Shown: positions 26,628 through 35,784, numbered from the stretch's first letter. The stretch is DNA of 64,000 nt from Lachnospiraceae bacterium (GCA_017503735.1 JAFVSN010000037.1:1-64000), one strand, 5' to 3'. Notes: generated by a model not told the origin, from the letters alone. Translations and numbers: made by a program.

Positions 26628-26671
26628 AACGAGTAAGTCTTTTATTCATTAAGGCTTACTCGTTACTTTTT
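26628..26671. terminator. Bidirectional terminator between argS and abiEii
   Basis: AACGAGTAAG and CTTACTCGTT form a perfect 10 bp stem with T-rich sequence on the argS side. Confidence 0.8.
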
Positions 26672-26688
26672 CAAATTTGTAACCTGCA

Positions 26689-27498
26689 TTACTCAAGTTC
26701 TTCCCCGTCAAAAAACGCACATATTCCTTCTACTGCTTCTTCTATAGGAATCTCCAACCAATTTTTATCTGATTTCTTTACATTCTCTATATACCGTTTA
26801 TTATCAAATATGGATCTTAAACGATTTCTAATGTCAAAAATATCATTTTCCCTCATACCGGAATCTTCATATATGTATACTGCAAGACACTTCTTCAATT
26901 CACTAACCGACACCAAATCCTTCAAATATATAATGTCAAATACATCTTTAAATCTCGTAGAAAAGAAACCGAACTTTAATAGCGAACGTAACTTTTCTGC
27001 AAGCATCTGCTCCATTGAATTAATCAATAGACTGGCCCCATCCTCTTGAATACATACATCAAAGCAATACTCCTCTTGCTCAATCTGAAGTTGCTTATGT
27101 ACGCCTAAATCAATTTTACTTTTTACCACATTTCCGAACAAATCCCGGATTATTACATCAACACGTTTCCCATGATACTCTTGTTGGCTGAGTTCTTCAA
27201 ACGCACCGACGGATTGTATCGTAATTCCATCTACACAATTCATTCTTTGTATAAACCTCTTTATGGATTCATCTTCTAAAGAATACCGAATAAAATCAAT
27301 ATCTATATCCTGCGTAGCTCGTCTGATATTTCCTGTTACACTGCGCATTACTACTCCACCTTTTATCGTAACATTACGACATAAGGAACTGTTTGCGATT
27401 GCCATCAAAATAATATCCTGACAGACACGTGCTTCTGCATTTTTTCTGGAATATCCCTCTTCTACAAATCTCTCTACCCAATCCCTAATATTATACAC
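26689..27498 (-). CDS. abiEii: AbiEii/AbiGii-type nucleotidyltransferase toxin
   Basis: A 269-residue toxin of the AbiE phage-defence toxin-antitoxin type. AbiEii is a nucleotidyltransferase that blocks growth when phage enter. Key features are the GGVVM segment and RRATQDIDIDFIRY, the Asp pair of the catalytic strand, plus a downstream Lys/Glu region (QMLAEKLRSLLKFG, TRFKDVFDIIYL) typical of the family. Its first codon overlaps the last base of abiEi, so the two are translated together. GC content is visibly lower than in neighbouring genes, which fits horizontal arrival. Confidence 0.88.
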   Translation of the reverse strand: MYNIRDWVERFVEEGYSRKNAEARVCQDIILMAIANSSLCRNVTIKGGVVMRSVTGNIRRATQDIDIDFIRYSLEDESIKRFIQRMNCVDGITIQSVGAFEELSQQEYHGKRVDVIIRDLFGNVVKSKIDLGVHKQLQIEQEEYCFDVCIQEDGASLLINSMEQMLAEKLRSLLKFGFFSTRFKDVFDIIYLKDLVSVSELKKCLAVYIYEDSGMRENDIFDIRNRLRSIFDNKRYIENVKKSDKNWLEIPIEEAVEGICAFFDGEELE

Positions 27499-28040
27499 TA
27501 AAACACCTCCGACTCTAACCGCTCTATAATCTTACTACTCTTCGGAAAAGCCGCTGCCATCTCCTGTACTTCCTGAATATCCAACTCGTTTACCAGCTTT
27601 CTGTATCGTCCGATTATCTCCTTGTAGTAATCGTAAGGTAGTTTTGACTTATTTCGCACAACTTCAATCAGCATACGCTCCTTACTGTAAATCTTAATCT
27701 CATAGTCAATCTGTTTTTCCCTAACTACTCCCAGTTTCACCACTTCCTTGGGCAAGAAACACTGCTTTACACGTTTATCCTTCATCTTAGATGCATCCCG
27801 GTCTGTTGCCAAATGGGAATAATCCGGAATTGTATCTGTCAGACCATAATGATAAAATGCGCTATCCATCGTTAAAATAGCGTCCGGATATTTTTTCGCA
27901 AGAATCTCTTCCTCTGATGCATATTGCGTGTCCGAATATATCCCTTTTTCTAATTGAAATAACTCACCCTTCTCAATTACTTTACGCATTTGATAATCAG
28001 ACCCGTATTTCTCTATACACTCCTGATAAGTATATAACAT
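27498..28040 (-). CDS. abiEi: AbiEi-type antitoxin
   Basis: A 180-residue antitoxin paired with AbiEii. The N-terminal winged-helix portion (QMRKVIEKGELFQLEKGIYS) binds its own promoter, and the segment PDAILTMDSAFYHYGLTDTIP is the AbiEi core. AbiE pairs are thought to work without direct protein contact (type IV), the antitoxin also repressing transcription. A consensus promoter lies 60 bases upstream. GTGAGAGGATG precedes the ATG. Confidence 0.85.
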   Translation of the reverse strand: MLYTYQECIEKYGSDYQMRKVIEKGELFQLEKGIYSDTQYASEEEILAKKYPDAILTMDSAFYHYGLTDTIPDYSHLATDRDASKMKDKRVKQCFLPKEVVKLGVVREKQIDYEIKIYSKERMLIEVVRNKSKLPYDYYKEIIGRYRKLVNELDIQEVQEMAAAFPKSSKIIERLESEVF

Positions 28041-28100
28041 CCTCTCACCTCCGTTTTAATATTCCTCCGCTTTTTTTATGTTTTGCGGATGTTCACTTTA

Positions 28101-28128
28101 ATTATACCACAAGATTACTATCTGTCAA
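28101..28128 (-). promoter_or_regulatory. Promoter of the abiE pair
   Basis: Read on the minus strand: TTGACA, 16 bases, TATAAT. Confidence 0.8.
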
Positions 28129-28169
28129 CTGTTTTTCAATATTATAAGCCATGACATTCTTATATACAT

Positions 28170-28213
28170 AAAAAGGTCGCATCCGCAGTCCTCGCCACAG
28201 ATACGACCTTTTT
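28170..28213 (-). terminator. Terminator after the third XRE gene
   Basis: AAAAAGGTCG and CGACCTTTTT form a perfect stem with extra GATG/TATC-type pairing inside. The loop sequence is close to that of the terminator at 29353-29388. Confidence 0.85.
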
Positions 28214-28216
28214 CTC

Positions 28217-29146
28217 TTACTCCTGCTTTTCCAGCTTTTCTTTACACCGTTTCGCCTGCTCTCTCGGCCAATTTGCACTTACATCAGAACCTTTTTCAAG
28301 CAACATATCCACCAGCCTCATCCAAGCCTCATAGGCCTTGTCGTATTCTCCCAGCTTCTCCCGACAGAACGCAATGGCAACTAAGGACTCCAACCATCTT
28401 GACTGCAATTCCAAATGCTTTTCCCAATATGGAAATGCCTCATCATACTTTTCCAGCTCTGCACATACATCCCCGGCGTAACCGTAAAAGCGAGGGTCCT
28501 CCGGATATTTTGCAATGGCATCCTTCACCACCTTGTAACATTCCTCATACTGTTTTGCCCAATAATAAGCACATACTAAGGAAACCAGTTCTCCCACATT
28601 TTCCGGTTCATTCTCTACTGCCTGCAACTGCTCCTCAATACACCTCTGGCCCTCTCCCAAATCAGCACGGACAGAAATCATACAACCTTTCATAAGATAG
28701 TAAAACTCTGTATCATTTTCCTTGCTCAGTTCCATTGACTTTCCGTAGTACTCCAATGTTTTCTTTTTACAAACACCTCTCATTACATTATGCAGCCAAC
28801 CATATCCCCGATAATCCTCCGCCGTCATGGTGCCTTCTTTTTCCATTCGCTGGTATTCCTGATACGCCGTCATAAAATCATCATGCTTATAAGTATCCTC
28901 ATACACCGCCAACAACCGGTCCGCCAAATTGGTGTATCCCTGCGGGCTTTCCTTAAACAAATCATCCACCAGCACACCATACAATTTCGATAGTTCCGGT
29001 AACATCATCACATCCGGAAATGTCGCTCCCGTTTCCCAACGTGACACCGACTGGGCACTTACCCCAAGCTTTTCCGCCACCTGCTCCTGGGTCATCTTCT
29101 GCTCCTGTCTCAGCTTTCTGAGATTCTTTGAAAAATTATCGTTCAT
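28217..29146 (-). CDS. XRE family regulator, tandem paralogue A
   Basis: A 309-residue one-component regulator. Residues of about 5-62: LRKLRQEQKMTQEQVAEKLG and SAQSVSRWETGATFPDVMMLPE (helix-turn-helix); the rest is TPR-like (YYWAKQYEECYKVVKDAIAKYPEDPRFYGYAGD). The ATG at 29146 follows AAGGAGA; a longer frame to 29269 has no ribosome site and runs through the operator. It is clearly paralogous to the next gene upstream, with the same operator palindrome and terminator type, so the whole cassette was duplicated. Confidence 0.82.
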   Translation of the reverse strand: MNDNFSKNLRKLRQEQKMTQEQVAEKLGVSAQSVSRWETGATFPDVMMLPELSKLYGVLVDDLFKESPQGYTNLADRLLAVYEDTYKHDDFMTAYQEYQRMEKEGTMTAEDYRGYGWLHNVMRGVCKKKTLEYYGKSMELSKENDTEFYYLMKGCMISVRADLGEGQRCIEEQLQAVENEPENVGELVSLVCAYYWAKQYEECYKVVKDAIAKYPEDPRFYGYAGDVCAELEKYDEAFPYWEKHLELQSRWLESLVAIAFCREKLGEYDKAYEAWMRLVDMLLEKGSDVSANWPREQAKRCKEKLEKQE

Positions 29147-29170
29147 TCTATACTCTCCTTTTATCACTCC

Positions 29171-29240
29171 GCAAATCCGGCACGCGTTACCGGATTTGCA
29201 TTCCATCACAACTTCAAGAAGACTTCTTGACTTTATCATA
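29171..29240 (-). promoter_or_regulatory. Control region of XRE paralogue A
   Basis: Contains the -10 hexamer TATGAT (29235-29240, minus strand), the palindrome CAAGAAGACTTCTTG (29215-29229) at the predicted transcription start, and a 10 bp inverted repeat GCAAATCCGG/CCGGATTTGC (29171-29199) in the 5'UTR. The same parts recur before paralogue B. Confidence 0.6.
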
Positions 29241-29352
29241 CAGGAAAGTATACAAAAAATCCATATCACAATTTAAGTGAATTTTCTCAGTTTCTAAGAG
29301 TTTCATCAAAGTAAAGCTCGGTAAAATCTCACTTTTTACCGATAAATACAGA

Positions 29353-29388
29353 AGGTTCGCATCCGCAGCCACGCCACAGATGCGAACC
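29353..29388 (-). terminator. Terminator after the fourth XRE gene
   Basis: GGTTCGCATC and GATGCGAACC form a perfect 10 bp stem. Confidence 0.8.
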
Positions 29389-29394
29389 ATGTCT

Positions 29395-30333
29395 TTACTC
29401 CTGTTTCCCCATCTTCGCCTTACATTCATCTGCCTTTCTCATCGGGAACTTCACCGCAATATCATAATCCCCCCGCCGCTCGTTCATTATACCGACAATC
29501 CTCATCCACGCCTCGTAAGCCTTATCATATTCTCCCAGTTCCTCACGACAAAATGCGATGGAAAATAAGGAATCTAACATCTGCGGTTTCAACTCATAAC
29601 GCTTCTCCCAGTACGGGTATGCATCGGCATACATTCCCAATTCCTTACACGCATCCCCGGCAAGACAATAAAGCTCCGATTCCTCCGGGAATTTCGCAAT
29701 CGCTTCCTTTGCTACCCGATAGCACTCCTCATATTGCTTTGTCCAGTAATAGGCAGCCTCCAGACATGCCCATTCCATCCAATCCTCCGGATGCTCTTTT
29801 ACCGCCTGCAGCTGTTCTTCAACACATTGCGGACCTTCCGCTGTATGAACGCATCGATTACCCACCTTTCCGAATTTTGCGCTAAAATAAAGCTCCGGAT
29901 TATTTCCCTTGCTCAGCTCCATGGTTTTATCCGAATCTTCCATCATTCTTCTTTTACAAACCCATAACATATTTCCATACAAAGAAGCACGTCCGTGATA
30001 ATCACCTGCCTCCATGCTACCTTCCCGTTCCATTCGTTCATACTCTTTTACCGCTGCCATGAAATCATCATTTTTATAAGTATCACAGTACACCGCCACC
30101 AACCGGTCGGACAATTTTCCGTATTCTTGCAAATCCTCCTTAAACAAATCATCCACCAACACCTCATACAATCTTGCAATCTCCGGCAACAGCAAAACGT
30201 CCGGTAAGGTAGCTCCCGTTTCCCAACGGGACACCGCCTGGGCACTTACCCCCAATCGCTCCGCTACATACTCCTGAGTCAATCGCTTTCCCTGTCTCAG
30301 CTTTCTGAGATTCTTTGCTAATATTTTATTCAT
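29395..30333 (-). CDS. XRE family regulator, tandem paralogue B
   Basis: A 312-residue regulator with the helix-turn-helix LRKLRQGKRLTQEYVAERLG / SAQAVSRWETGATLPDVLLLPE and a TPR-like body (YYWTKQYEECYRVAKEAIAKFPEESELYCLAGD). It is similar along its full length to paralogue A. AAAAGGAG precedes the ATG. Each copy has its own promoter, palindrome and terminator. The two may cross-regulate; target genes are unknown, though the MATE pump lies just upstream in the same orientation. Confidence 0.82.
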   Translation of the reverse strand: MNKILAKNLRKLRQGKRLTQEYVAERLGVSAQAVSRWETGATLPDVLLLPEIARLYEVLVDDLFKEDLQEYGKLSDRLVAVYCDTYKNDDFMAAVKEYERMEREGSMEAGDYHGRASLYGNMLWVCKRRMMEDSDKTMELSKGNNPELYFSAKFGKVGNRCVHTAEGPQCVEEQLQAVKEHPEDWMEWACLEAAYYWTKQYEECYRVAKEAIAKFPEESELYCLAGDACKELGMYADAYPYWEKRYELKPQMLDSLFSIAFCREELGEYDKAYEAWMRIVGIMNERRGDYDIAVKFPMRKADECKAKMGKQE

Positions 30334-30357
30334 GCTCTATTCTCCTTTTATTCATCC

Positions 30358-30464
30358 GCAAATCCGACGCGCGCCACCTGATTTGCTCTTTCTGTCGTGT
30401 CACTCCGATTCACTTCACATCATACCGTTAACACATTTCCAAGAAGCTTCTTGACTAAATCATA
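30358..30464 (-). promoter_or_regulatory. Control region of XRE paralogue B
   Basis: Contains TATGAT (30459-30464, minus strand), the perfect 14 bp palindrome CAAGAAGCTTCTTG (30440-30453) and the 5'UTR inverted repeat GCAAATC/GATTTGC (30358-30386). Confidence 0.6.
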
Positions 30465-30503
30465 CAGGAAACTTTGTGGAAAAACCATATCTTATTTTAA
30501 TTG

Positions 30504-30528
30504 AAGGACTCTCAAAAACTGAGAGTCC
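30504..30528 (-). terminator. Terminator after the MATE gene
   Basis: AGGACTCTC and GAGAGTCCT close a 7-base loop, followed by a moderately T-rich stretch on the minus strand. Confidence 0.7.
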
Positions 30529-30587
30529 TCTGAATCTGTTCTTATAAAATTTTCGATAATGCTCTGCAAAGCGCACCGCTCTCAGCC

Positions 30588-31979
30588 TTACGCTTCCCGT
30601 ACCTTCCGGAACGGATTCCACCGCCCCTTGGCATAACAAATCAAAAACAGCACAAACAGGAACAGATTGTGCGCAATCATGCACGCCCAGGCTGCCACCA
30701 GTCCCAAATCAAAGAAGCTCGTACAAATGAAAGTACCCACAATGCGCACCAACCACATGCCCACAATGTTATACACAAACGGCCGCTTCGTCTCACCGAC
30801 GCCCTGCATCATACCTTCCATAATAATGGAGAATCCATAAAACGGTTCCGATACCGCCACCATACGAAGCACCGTGGTTCCGAGGTTAATAACCTCCTCG
30901 GAGTCAGAGAATATTCCCACCAAAGCCGGTGCCGAGAAAAATAGTGCCGCTCCCGAGAAAACCATTAAAGCAATCTCAATCGGAAAGAACATTCGCGCCA
31001 ATTCTTTCAGCCGCTTCTCATCGTTGGCACCGTAGGCATTGCCCGCTAACGTAGCCGCCGCCGTCTGCATACCGTAACCCGGAATGTAAAAGGCTGACTC
31101 CACCGTATTTGCAATGGTATGGGCCGCTGTAGACACATCTCCAAGCGCATTTATCATAGACGCAAAGGCCACATAGCCCAGCGATGTACCGAATCGCTGA
31201 AACAGATTCGGCATTGCCACACGAAGACACGGCTTAATAATTCTCATATCCGGTCGCAAGGACTCCCCCTTCGGAGAAACCTGCGGATGCCTCCAAAGCA
31301 CAATCGTAATCAAAACACCGCCTACCGTAAATGCAATAGCACTGGCCACCGCCGCACCGATGACGCCCATATCCGCGCCCCACATAGTAAATTCAAAAGA
31401 AAAAACATGTAATTGTCTGGTCGGATAAATCAGTAAAAAGTTCAATATTACATTGACCAGATTCACCACCACGCCGATTTTCATAGGAGATTTCGTATCT
31501 CCCGCCGCCCGGAGTACCGTACCGAAAATTACACTGGCGGTTCGGAACAGCATCGGCAAATATAAAATCAAAAAGTAAGTTCCTGCCAAATCCCGAATGC
31601 TTTCATCCACCTGCATCCATTTCGGAATCTGACCGGATAGCCCTACAGTAATCAATGTGACCGCAACACCTACTACCAATACTGCAAGCAAAGCCTGAGA
31701 CGCCGCCTTCTTCGCGGCCTCTTTATCACCGGCTCCCAATGCTTTTGCTATGTACGCCAAAAATCCCACACCTACCGCAGATATGGTACTGCCCACCAGC
31801 CAATTTACCGTGGTGGTGGCACCTACCGCTGCGGTCGCCTGAGTTCCCAGACTGCCCACCATGGCAGTGTCGATATATTGCACAGCAGTCTGCATTAACT
31901 GCTCCAACATGGTCGGCCACGCCAATGCCAGGATGACTCCTGCCATACCGAAATTCAGCCGACGCTTTCTTGTTTCTTT
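30588..31979 (-). CDS. MATE family efflux transporter
   Basis: A 463-residue inner-membrane protein with about twelve hydrophobic segments. MATE pumps export drugs or cations in exchange for Na+ or H+. Typical features are WPTMLEQLMQTAVQYIDTAMVG near the start, the repeated half-signature LGTQATAAVGA, and GYGMQTAAATLAGNAYGAND opening the second half. The ATG at 31979 follows GAGGT; earlier in-frame starts lack a ribosome site. Substrates cannot be predicted. Confidence 0.92.
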   Translation of the reverse strand, partial: KETRKRRLNFGMAGVILALAWPTMLEQLMQTAVQYIDTAMVGSLGTQATAAVGATTTVNWLVGSTISAVGVGFLAYIAKALGAGDKEAAKKAASQALLAVLVVGVAVTLITVGLSGQIPKWMQVDESIRDLAGTYFLILYLPMLFRTASVIFGTVLRAAGDTKSPMKIGVVVNLVNVILNFLLIYPTRQLHVFSFEFTMWGADMGVIGAAVASAIAFTVGGVLITIVLWRHPQVSPKGESLRPDMRIIKPCLRVAMPNLFQRFGTSLGYVAFASMINALGDVSTAAHTIANTVESAFYIPGYGMQTAAATLAGNAYGANDEKRLKELARMFFPIEIALMVFSGAALFFSAPALVGIFSDSEEVINLGTTVLRMVAVSEPFYGFSIIMEGMMQGVGETKRPFVYNIVGMWLVRIVGTFICTSFFDLGLVAAWACMIAHNLFLFVLFLICYAKGRWNPFRKVREA

Positions 31980-32101
31980 CATATATTCTGACCTCATACT
32001 ATTCCTTTGCCGAAACAAAGCGCCCTCTCTTGGCTGTCTTCTCCAAGTACAGACGCTTGTTATCTTCTCTTTAAAATCCCATCTTTTTCTTTTATTACGC
32101 C

Positions 32102-33259
32102 CTACTGCTCCGGCTTCTTCTTCGGCGGGCGCGGTCCCATAAATTGATAGAAATAAGTCTTTAACATGCCGTTGTAAATCTTACGGTTCTTGTCCGCCTG
32201 ACGACCGAAATACTTCTGGGCCTCCTCATAAGAGGTAATCATATAACAGGACCAACTGTCCAGTCCCGCGAAGGCCTTTCCGAACTCCTGATACAGTGCC
32301 GGAAGCGCCTTTTTCTCCTCCAGACGCTCTCCGTACGGCGGATTCGTAATCACAAATCCGTATTTCTTCGCATGGCTTAACTGGCTGACCGGTCGCTGCT
32401 GGAAATGGATGTAGTCAAGCACTCCCGCATCCTCTGCGTTCTGTCGCGCCGCCTTTATCATATCACCGTCAATGTCATAGCCCTGAATCTGCATCGCTAC
32501 ATCCCGTTTAATTAAATCCTCCGCCTCATTAACGGCATCGTACCAAAGCTTCTTCGGCACAAGGTGCATCCAATCTTCGGAAAGAAACTCACGATTCATG
32601 CCCGGTGCAATATTTGCTCCGATCATAGCCGCTTCAATCGGTATGGTACCACTGCCGCAGAACGGGTCCACCAAAATGCGATCCTCCCTCCACGGAGTCA
32701 GTAAAATCAGTGCCGCTGCCAAGGTCTCCGTAATCGGTGCCTTGGAGCTGAGCTTACGATAGCCTCTCTTATGCAAGGACTCACCGGAGGTATCCAACCC
32801 CACCGTTACCTCATCCTTTAGAATAGACACGCGAATCGGGAACGGTGCCCCATCCTCCGGAAACCATTCCTTCTTGTAGCTCTGCTTCATGCGCTCTACC
32901 ATAGCCTTTTTCATAATACGCTGGATATCCGACGGGCTGAACAGCTTACTCTTTACCGAGTTTGCCTTCGTCACCCAAAACTTGCCGTTCTCCGGAATAT
33001 ACCGTTCCCACGGTAATGCCTTGGTCTTCTCAAACAGTTCCTCAAAGGTAGTTGCCCTAAACCGCCCCACCACCAAAAGCACGCGCTCCGTAGTACGCAG
33101 AAAAATATTCGCCCGCGGAATTGCGGTCACATCTCCTACAAAGCTGACCTTACCGTCCTCTACCGCTTTTATCTCATATCCCAAGTCCGTAATTTCTTTT
33201 TTCAAAACAGACTCCGTGCCAAAGTGACACGGAGTCAGAAACTCAAACAACTCTGCCAT
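32102..33259 (-). CDS. RlmL/YpsC-type rRNA guanine methyltransferase
   Basis: A 385-residue class I SAM-dependent RNA methyltransferase. The N-terminal region holds a THUMP RNA-binding domain (GTESVLKKEITDLGYEIK, IFLRTTERVLLVVGRF). The catalytic domain has the SAM loop VDPFCGSGTIPIEAAMIG and the N-P-P-Y active-site motif VITNPPYGERL. Relatives (YpsC, N-terminal half of RlmKL) make N2-methylguanosine in 23S rRNA. The start at 33259 is chosen by the AAAGGA-type site just upstream and by family length. Confidence 0.88.
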   Translation of the reverse strand: MAELFEFLTPCHFGTESVLKKEITDLGYEIKAVEDGKVSFVGDVTAIPRANIFLRTTERVLLVVGRFRATTFEELFEKTKALPWERYIPENGKFWVTKANSVKSKLFSPSDIQRIMKKAMVERMKQSYKKEWFPEDGAPFPIRVSILKDEVTVGLDTSGESLHKRGYRKLSSKAPITETLAAALILLTPWREDRILVDPFCGSGTIPIEAAMIGANIAPGMNREFLSEDWMHLVPKKLWYDAVNEAEDLIKRDVAMQIQGYDIDGDMIKAARQNAEDAGVLDYIHFQQRPVSQLSHAKKYGFVITNPPYGERLEEKKALPALYQEFGKAFAGLDSWSCYMITSYEEAQKYFGRQADKNRKIYNGMLKTYFYQFMGPRPPKKKPEQ

Positions 33260-33333
33260 TCCTTTGTCCTTTCTGACCTTATCATCATGATGCTTTTGTA
33301 TCATCTTATCATACTCGGTCAAAAAAAGAAACT

Positions 33334-33633
33334 CTATTTTTGAAAACGTCGATATCCTTCATAGCCTCCTGCCAAACTGTAGGCCGCATATCCTGCCTTT
33401 CGCATCCGCAGAGTAACCTTCGCACTTAAATTTCCTCGATCGCAACATACTACAATAACTTCTCTTTTTTGAAATCTATTCAAAAAATCCGGTTCCTCCG
33501 AATAAGGAACTGAGATTGCACCGGGAATATGCCCTTTCTGATACCTTTCCTCTTCCCGTACATCCACAAGTCGTGCATTCCCTTTTGCTTGTAACTTTTT
33601 CCATTCTCCTAAGGTTATTACATATCGGTACAT
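33334..33633 (-). CDS. Rhodanese-like domain protein
   Basis: A 99-residue single rhodanese domain. LVDVREEERYQKGHIPGAISVPY is the typical first half. The active-site loop VVCCDRGNLSAK has the expected Cys (the second of the pair) followed by a six-residue loop, so sulfur transfer is plausible. AAAGGAGG lies before the ATG. A palindrome GAAACCGGTTTC at 33693-33704 lies about 60 bases upstream and could be an operator. Confidence 0.82.
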   Translation of the reverse strand: MYRYVITLGEWKKLQAKGNARLVDVREEERYQKGHIPGAISVPYSEEPDFLNRFQKREVIVVCCDRGNLSAKVTLRMRKAGYAAYSLAGGYEGYRRFQK

Positions 33634-33805
33634 TCCATACGCCTCCTTTCGAACGGTAAGGGAAATCCTTTCCCTTTTATATTATATGAACAGAAACCGG
33701 TTTCGTTTATACGGACAATATAATCGTTACCGGATGTAAGTAACGTCACCCCGGTATTACCATATAGAACCAAGAAGCTCTCTTGCAAGATTTCCTTTAG
33801 AGCAA

Positions 33806-33847
33806 AAAAAGCGGTCGATACCCGATTCCCGAATATAGACCGCTTTT
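33806..33847 (-). terminator. Terminator after the anti-sigma gene
   Basis: AAAAGCGGTC and GACCGCTTTT form a 10 bp stem followed by seven Ts on the minus strand. Confidence 0.88.
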
Positions 33848-33871
33848 CAGTATTTTACTATCTATTCTCCC

Positions 33872-35191
33872 TTATTTTAAATCCACCACAACTTCCTGCT
33901 CCAACCGGCATCGTTCGGAATACTGAAGCTCCATCCGGATCTCCTCATGAGGATACTCATCCAGAAGATATCCTACGGAAATACGACCTTCCTCACCGAT
34001 TTCCAAACCCGTATCTCCATCCATCATAACTGTAAAACTGTACAAATTCCCATCCGTATCATAGCCGAAATACCCTAAGGAAGCACAATACGAATTTCCA
34101 CCGATGTGTGATTGTTCAAAAATCAGCTTTACACGACCGTCATCGGTTCTTTGAATCTCTTTTAACACGGTATCCTCCGGAAGCGGCCCGGTTTCTTCCG
34201 TTTTCAAATCTACCCAAGTTTCCTCCATCCCTTTTTCCAACCAATCAACGCCGGTGATTACCATCTTCAAATGTTCCGCCTCATAGAAATACGGACTCTC
34301 GGCATAATAGGACACCACATCATCCTCCTGCGAAGAACCGAAGGATAGCATTCCGTTTGCGTTATTGGAAAAACTTTCTCCTTCCCCGTTTTCCACATAA
34401 AACTCTAATCCCTTAAACCATGCGGTATTCTCCGGAGCATCCGTTACGTTGATTCGCATATGGGTCGGATACACCTCTATCTCCGTTACGGTAAGCGTTT
34501 GTCCGTCTATTATAAAAGATTGATTTACCGGGTACTTCTTTCCCTGCTCGGTAAAGGTTGGGTCAAACTCCAACAAAAAGACAAATACATCAATGCATTC
34601 ACTTCGGTTCCCTTCCTCATCATACGCATAAATTTCCATACGAAGATTCAGCTTCCCCGGCACATCTCTATTACTAAAATCAATGCTTGCATGACGCAAT
34701 TCTTCATTTGCGAGACCGTGTTCTGCCCCAAGAACGGAATACCCGTTCATCTCTTCACCGTTTTCGTCCAACAGATCACAGTATGCATCCAGACACACAT
34801 ATGTCTCCGACTCAAACCGGTAAAATACATTCACCTGCTTCCGATCCACAATCAGATAGGGAATTTCTACCGTAACATCACCTTTTGTCTGTTTCAGATT
34901 CATCTCCTGTACATATTCATTGTCCACCGCAGTGCTTAAAGACTTCGAAAATTTCACCGCTTCTGCCAATTCTCTTAAAAACGGTACCTTTGCGCAGGCC
35001 TCTGCCACAGGTGCACAAAAATTAACCGATAAAACAAATACCGCAAAAACAGCGACCAAACTCATAAGCGGCTGATATAAAAATTGCTTTCTTGCCTTTC
35101 TGCGACTTCCTCTTTGAATGGACTCCCTTACCTCCGGTACACTCTCATCCAACTCCCTCATTAATTCCGTAAACTCATCATTCCTATTCAT
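33872..35191 (-). CDS. DUF4179 membrane anti-sigma factor-like protein
   Basis: A 439-residue single-pass membrane protein. A cytoplasmic N-terminus of ~45 residues (FTELMRELDESVPEVRESIQ) is followed by one membrane helix (PLMSLVAVFAVFVLSVNF) and a large outer-face domain beginning PVAEACAKVPFLRELAEAVK, the DUF4179 signature. Such proteins hold an ECF sigma factor inactive until a wall or envelope signal arrives. The ATG at 35191 is preceded by GGGGAGGAGGG and overlaps the last 8 bases of the sigma gene, which shows coupling. Confidence 0.82.
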   Translation of the reverse strand: MNRNDEFTELMRELDESVPEVRESIQRGSRRKARKQFLYQPLMSLVAVFAVFVLSVNFCAPVAEACAKVPFLRELAEAVKFSKSLSTAVDNEYVQEMNLKQTKGDVTVEIPYLIVDRKQVNVFYRFESETYVCLDAYCDLLDENGEEMNGYSVLGAEHGLANEELRHASIDFSNRDVPGKLNLRMEIYAYDEEGNRSECIDVFVFLLEFDPTFTEQGKKYPVNQSFIIDGQTLTVTEIEVYPTHMRINVTDAPENTAWFKGLEFYVENGEGESFSNNANGMLSFGSSQEDDVVSYYAESPYFYEAEHLKMVITGVDWLEKGMEETWVDLKTEETGPLPEDTVLKEIQRTDDGRVKLIFEQSHIGGNSYCASLGYFGYDTDGNLYSFTVMMDGDTGLEIGEEGRISVGYLLDEYPHEEIRMELQYSERCRLEQEVVVDLK

Positions 35192-35657
35192 AATTTCCCT
35201 CCTCCCCAAGTTCCAAACGTAACAACTGTAATGCCTTCCGTTGTCTGGTTGCTGCGGTTCCCTGCGGGATTTTAAGTAACTCTGCCGTCTCAACTAAAGT
35301 AAAACCCGAAAAATACCGTAACACAATTACATCCTTCAACTCCTTCGGAAGCTTTTGTAAAGCCTCCTTTAGCGGTAAAGAATCGAACTCCTCCGTCGTG
35401 GTCTCCGGCAAATCCTCTATCGGGCAGAAACGCTTTCTACGGCGCAACTCATTATTACATTCATTGATTAAAATCCGGGTCATCCAAGTCGTAAAAAACT
35501 CCGGCTTCCGAAGCCTCTTATATCCACACAAGCCTTTATAGATTGCTTCATCAAGCGCATCCAGTGCCTGCGCATGACTTCCCAGATATAGCATAGCGGT
35601 TTTATACAACTGTCCCCGTATGGCTTCCACACGATATGTAAACTCTTCTTTGTTCAA
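35184..35657 (-). CDS. ECF-type RNA polymerase sigma factor
   Basis: A 157-residue ECF sigma factor. Region 2 is at about 10-70 (AMLYLGSHAQALDALDEAIYKG, TRILINECNNELRRRKR) and region 4 at about 100-150 (LPKELKDVIVLRYFSGFTLVETAELLKIPQGTAATRQRKAL). The start is TTG with AAAGGAGG 8 bases upstream. With the overlapping DUF4179 gene it forms a sigma/anti-sigma pair, probably responding to envelope stress; the regulon is unknown. Confidence 0.88.
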   Translation of the reverse strand: MNKEEFTYRVEAIRGQLYKTAMLYLGSHAQALDALDEAIYKGLCGYKRLRKPEFFTTWMTRILINECNNELRRRKRFCPIEDLPETTTEEFDSLPLKEALQKLPKELKDVIVLRYFSGFTLVETAELLKIPQGTAATRQRKALQLLRLELGEEGNYE

Positions 35658-35784
35658 CTCCCTTGCCTCCTTTCACCTATTAGACGCAGTAAGAGGGGAA
35701 ATTTATTTTAAATTATTTATTTTTTTATTTTACCTTTCATATTCTACTAAACAGTTCAAAAAATGTCTACCCGTGAGAAGGATA

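Noticed and set aside
33693-33704. Catabolite (cre-like) operator GAAACCGGTTTC
   Set aside because: It is a clean palindrome but has no clear promoter near it and differs from the usual cre consensus; kept only as a note with the rhodanese gene.
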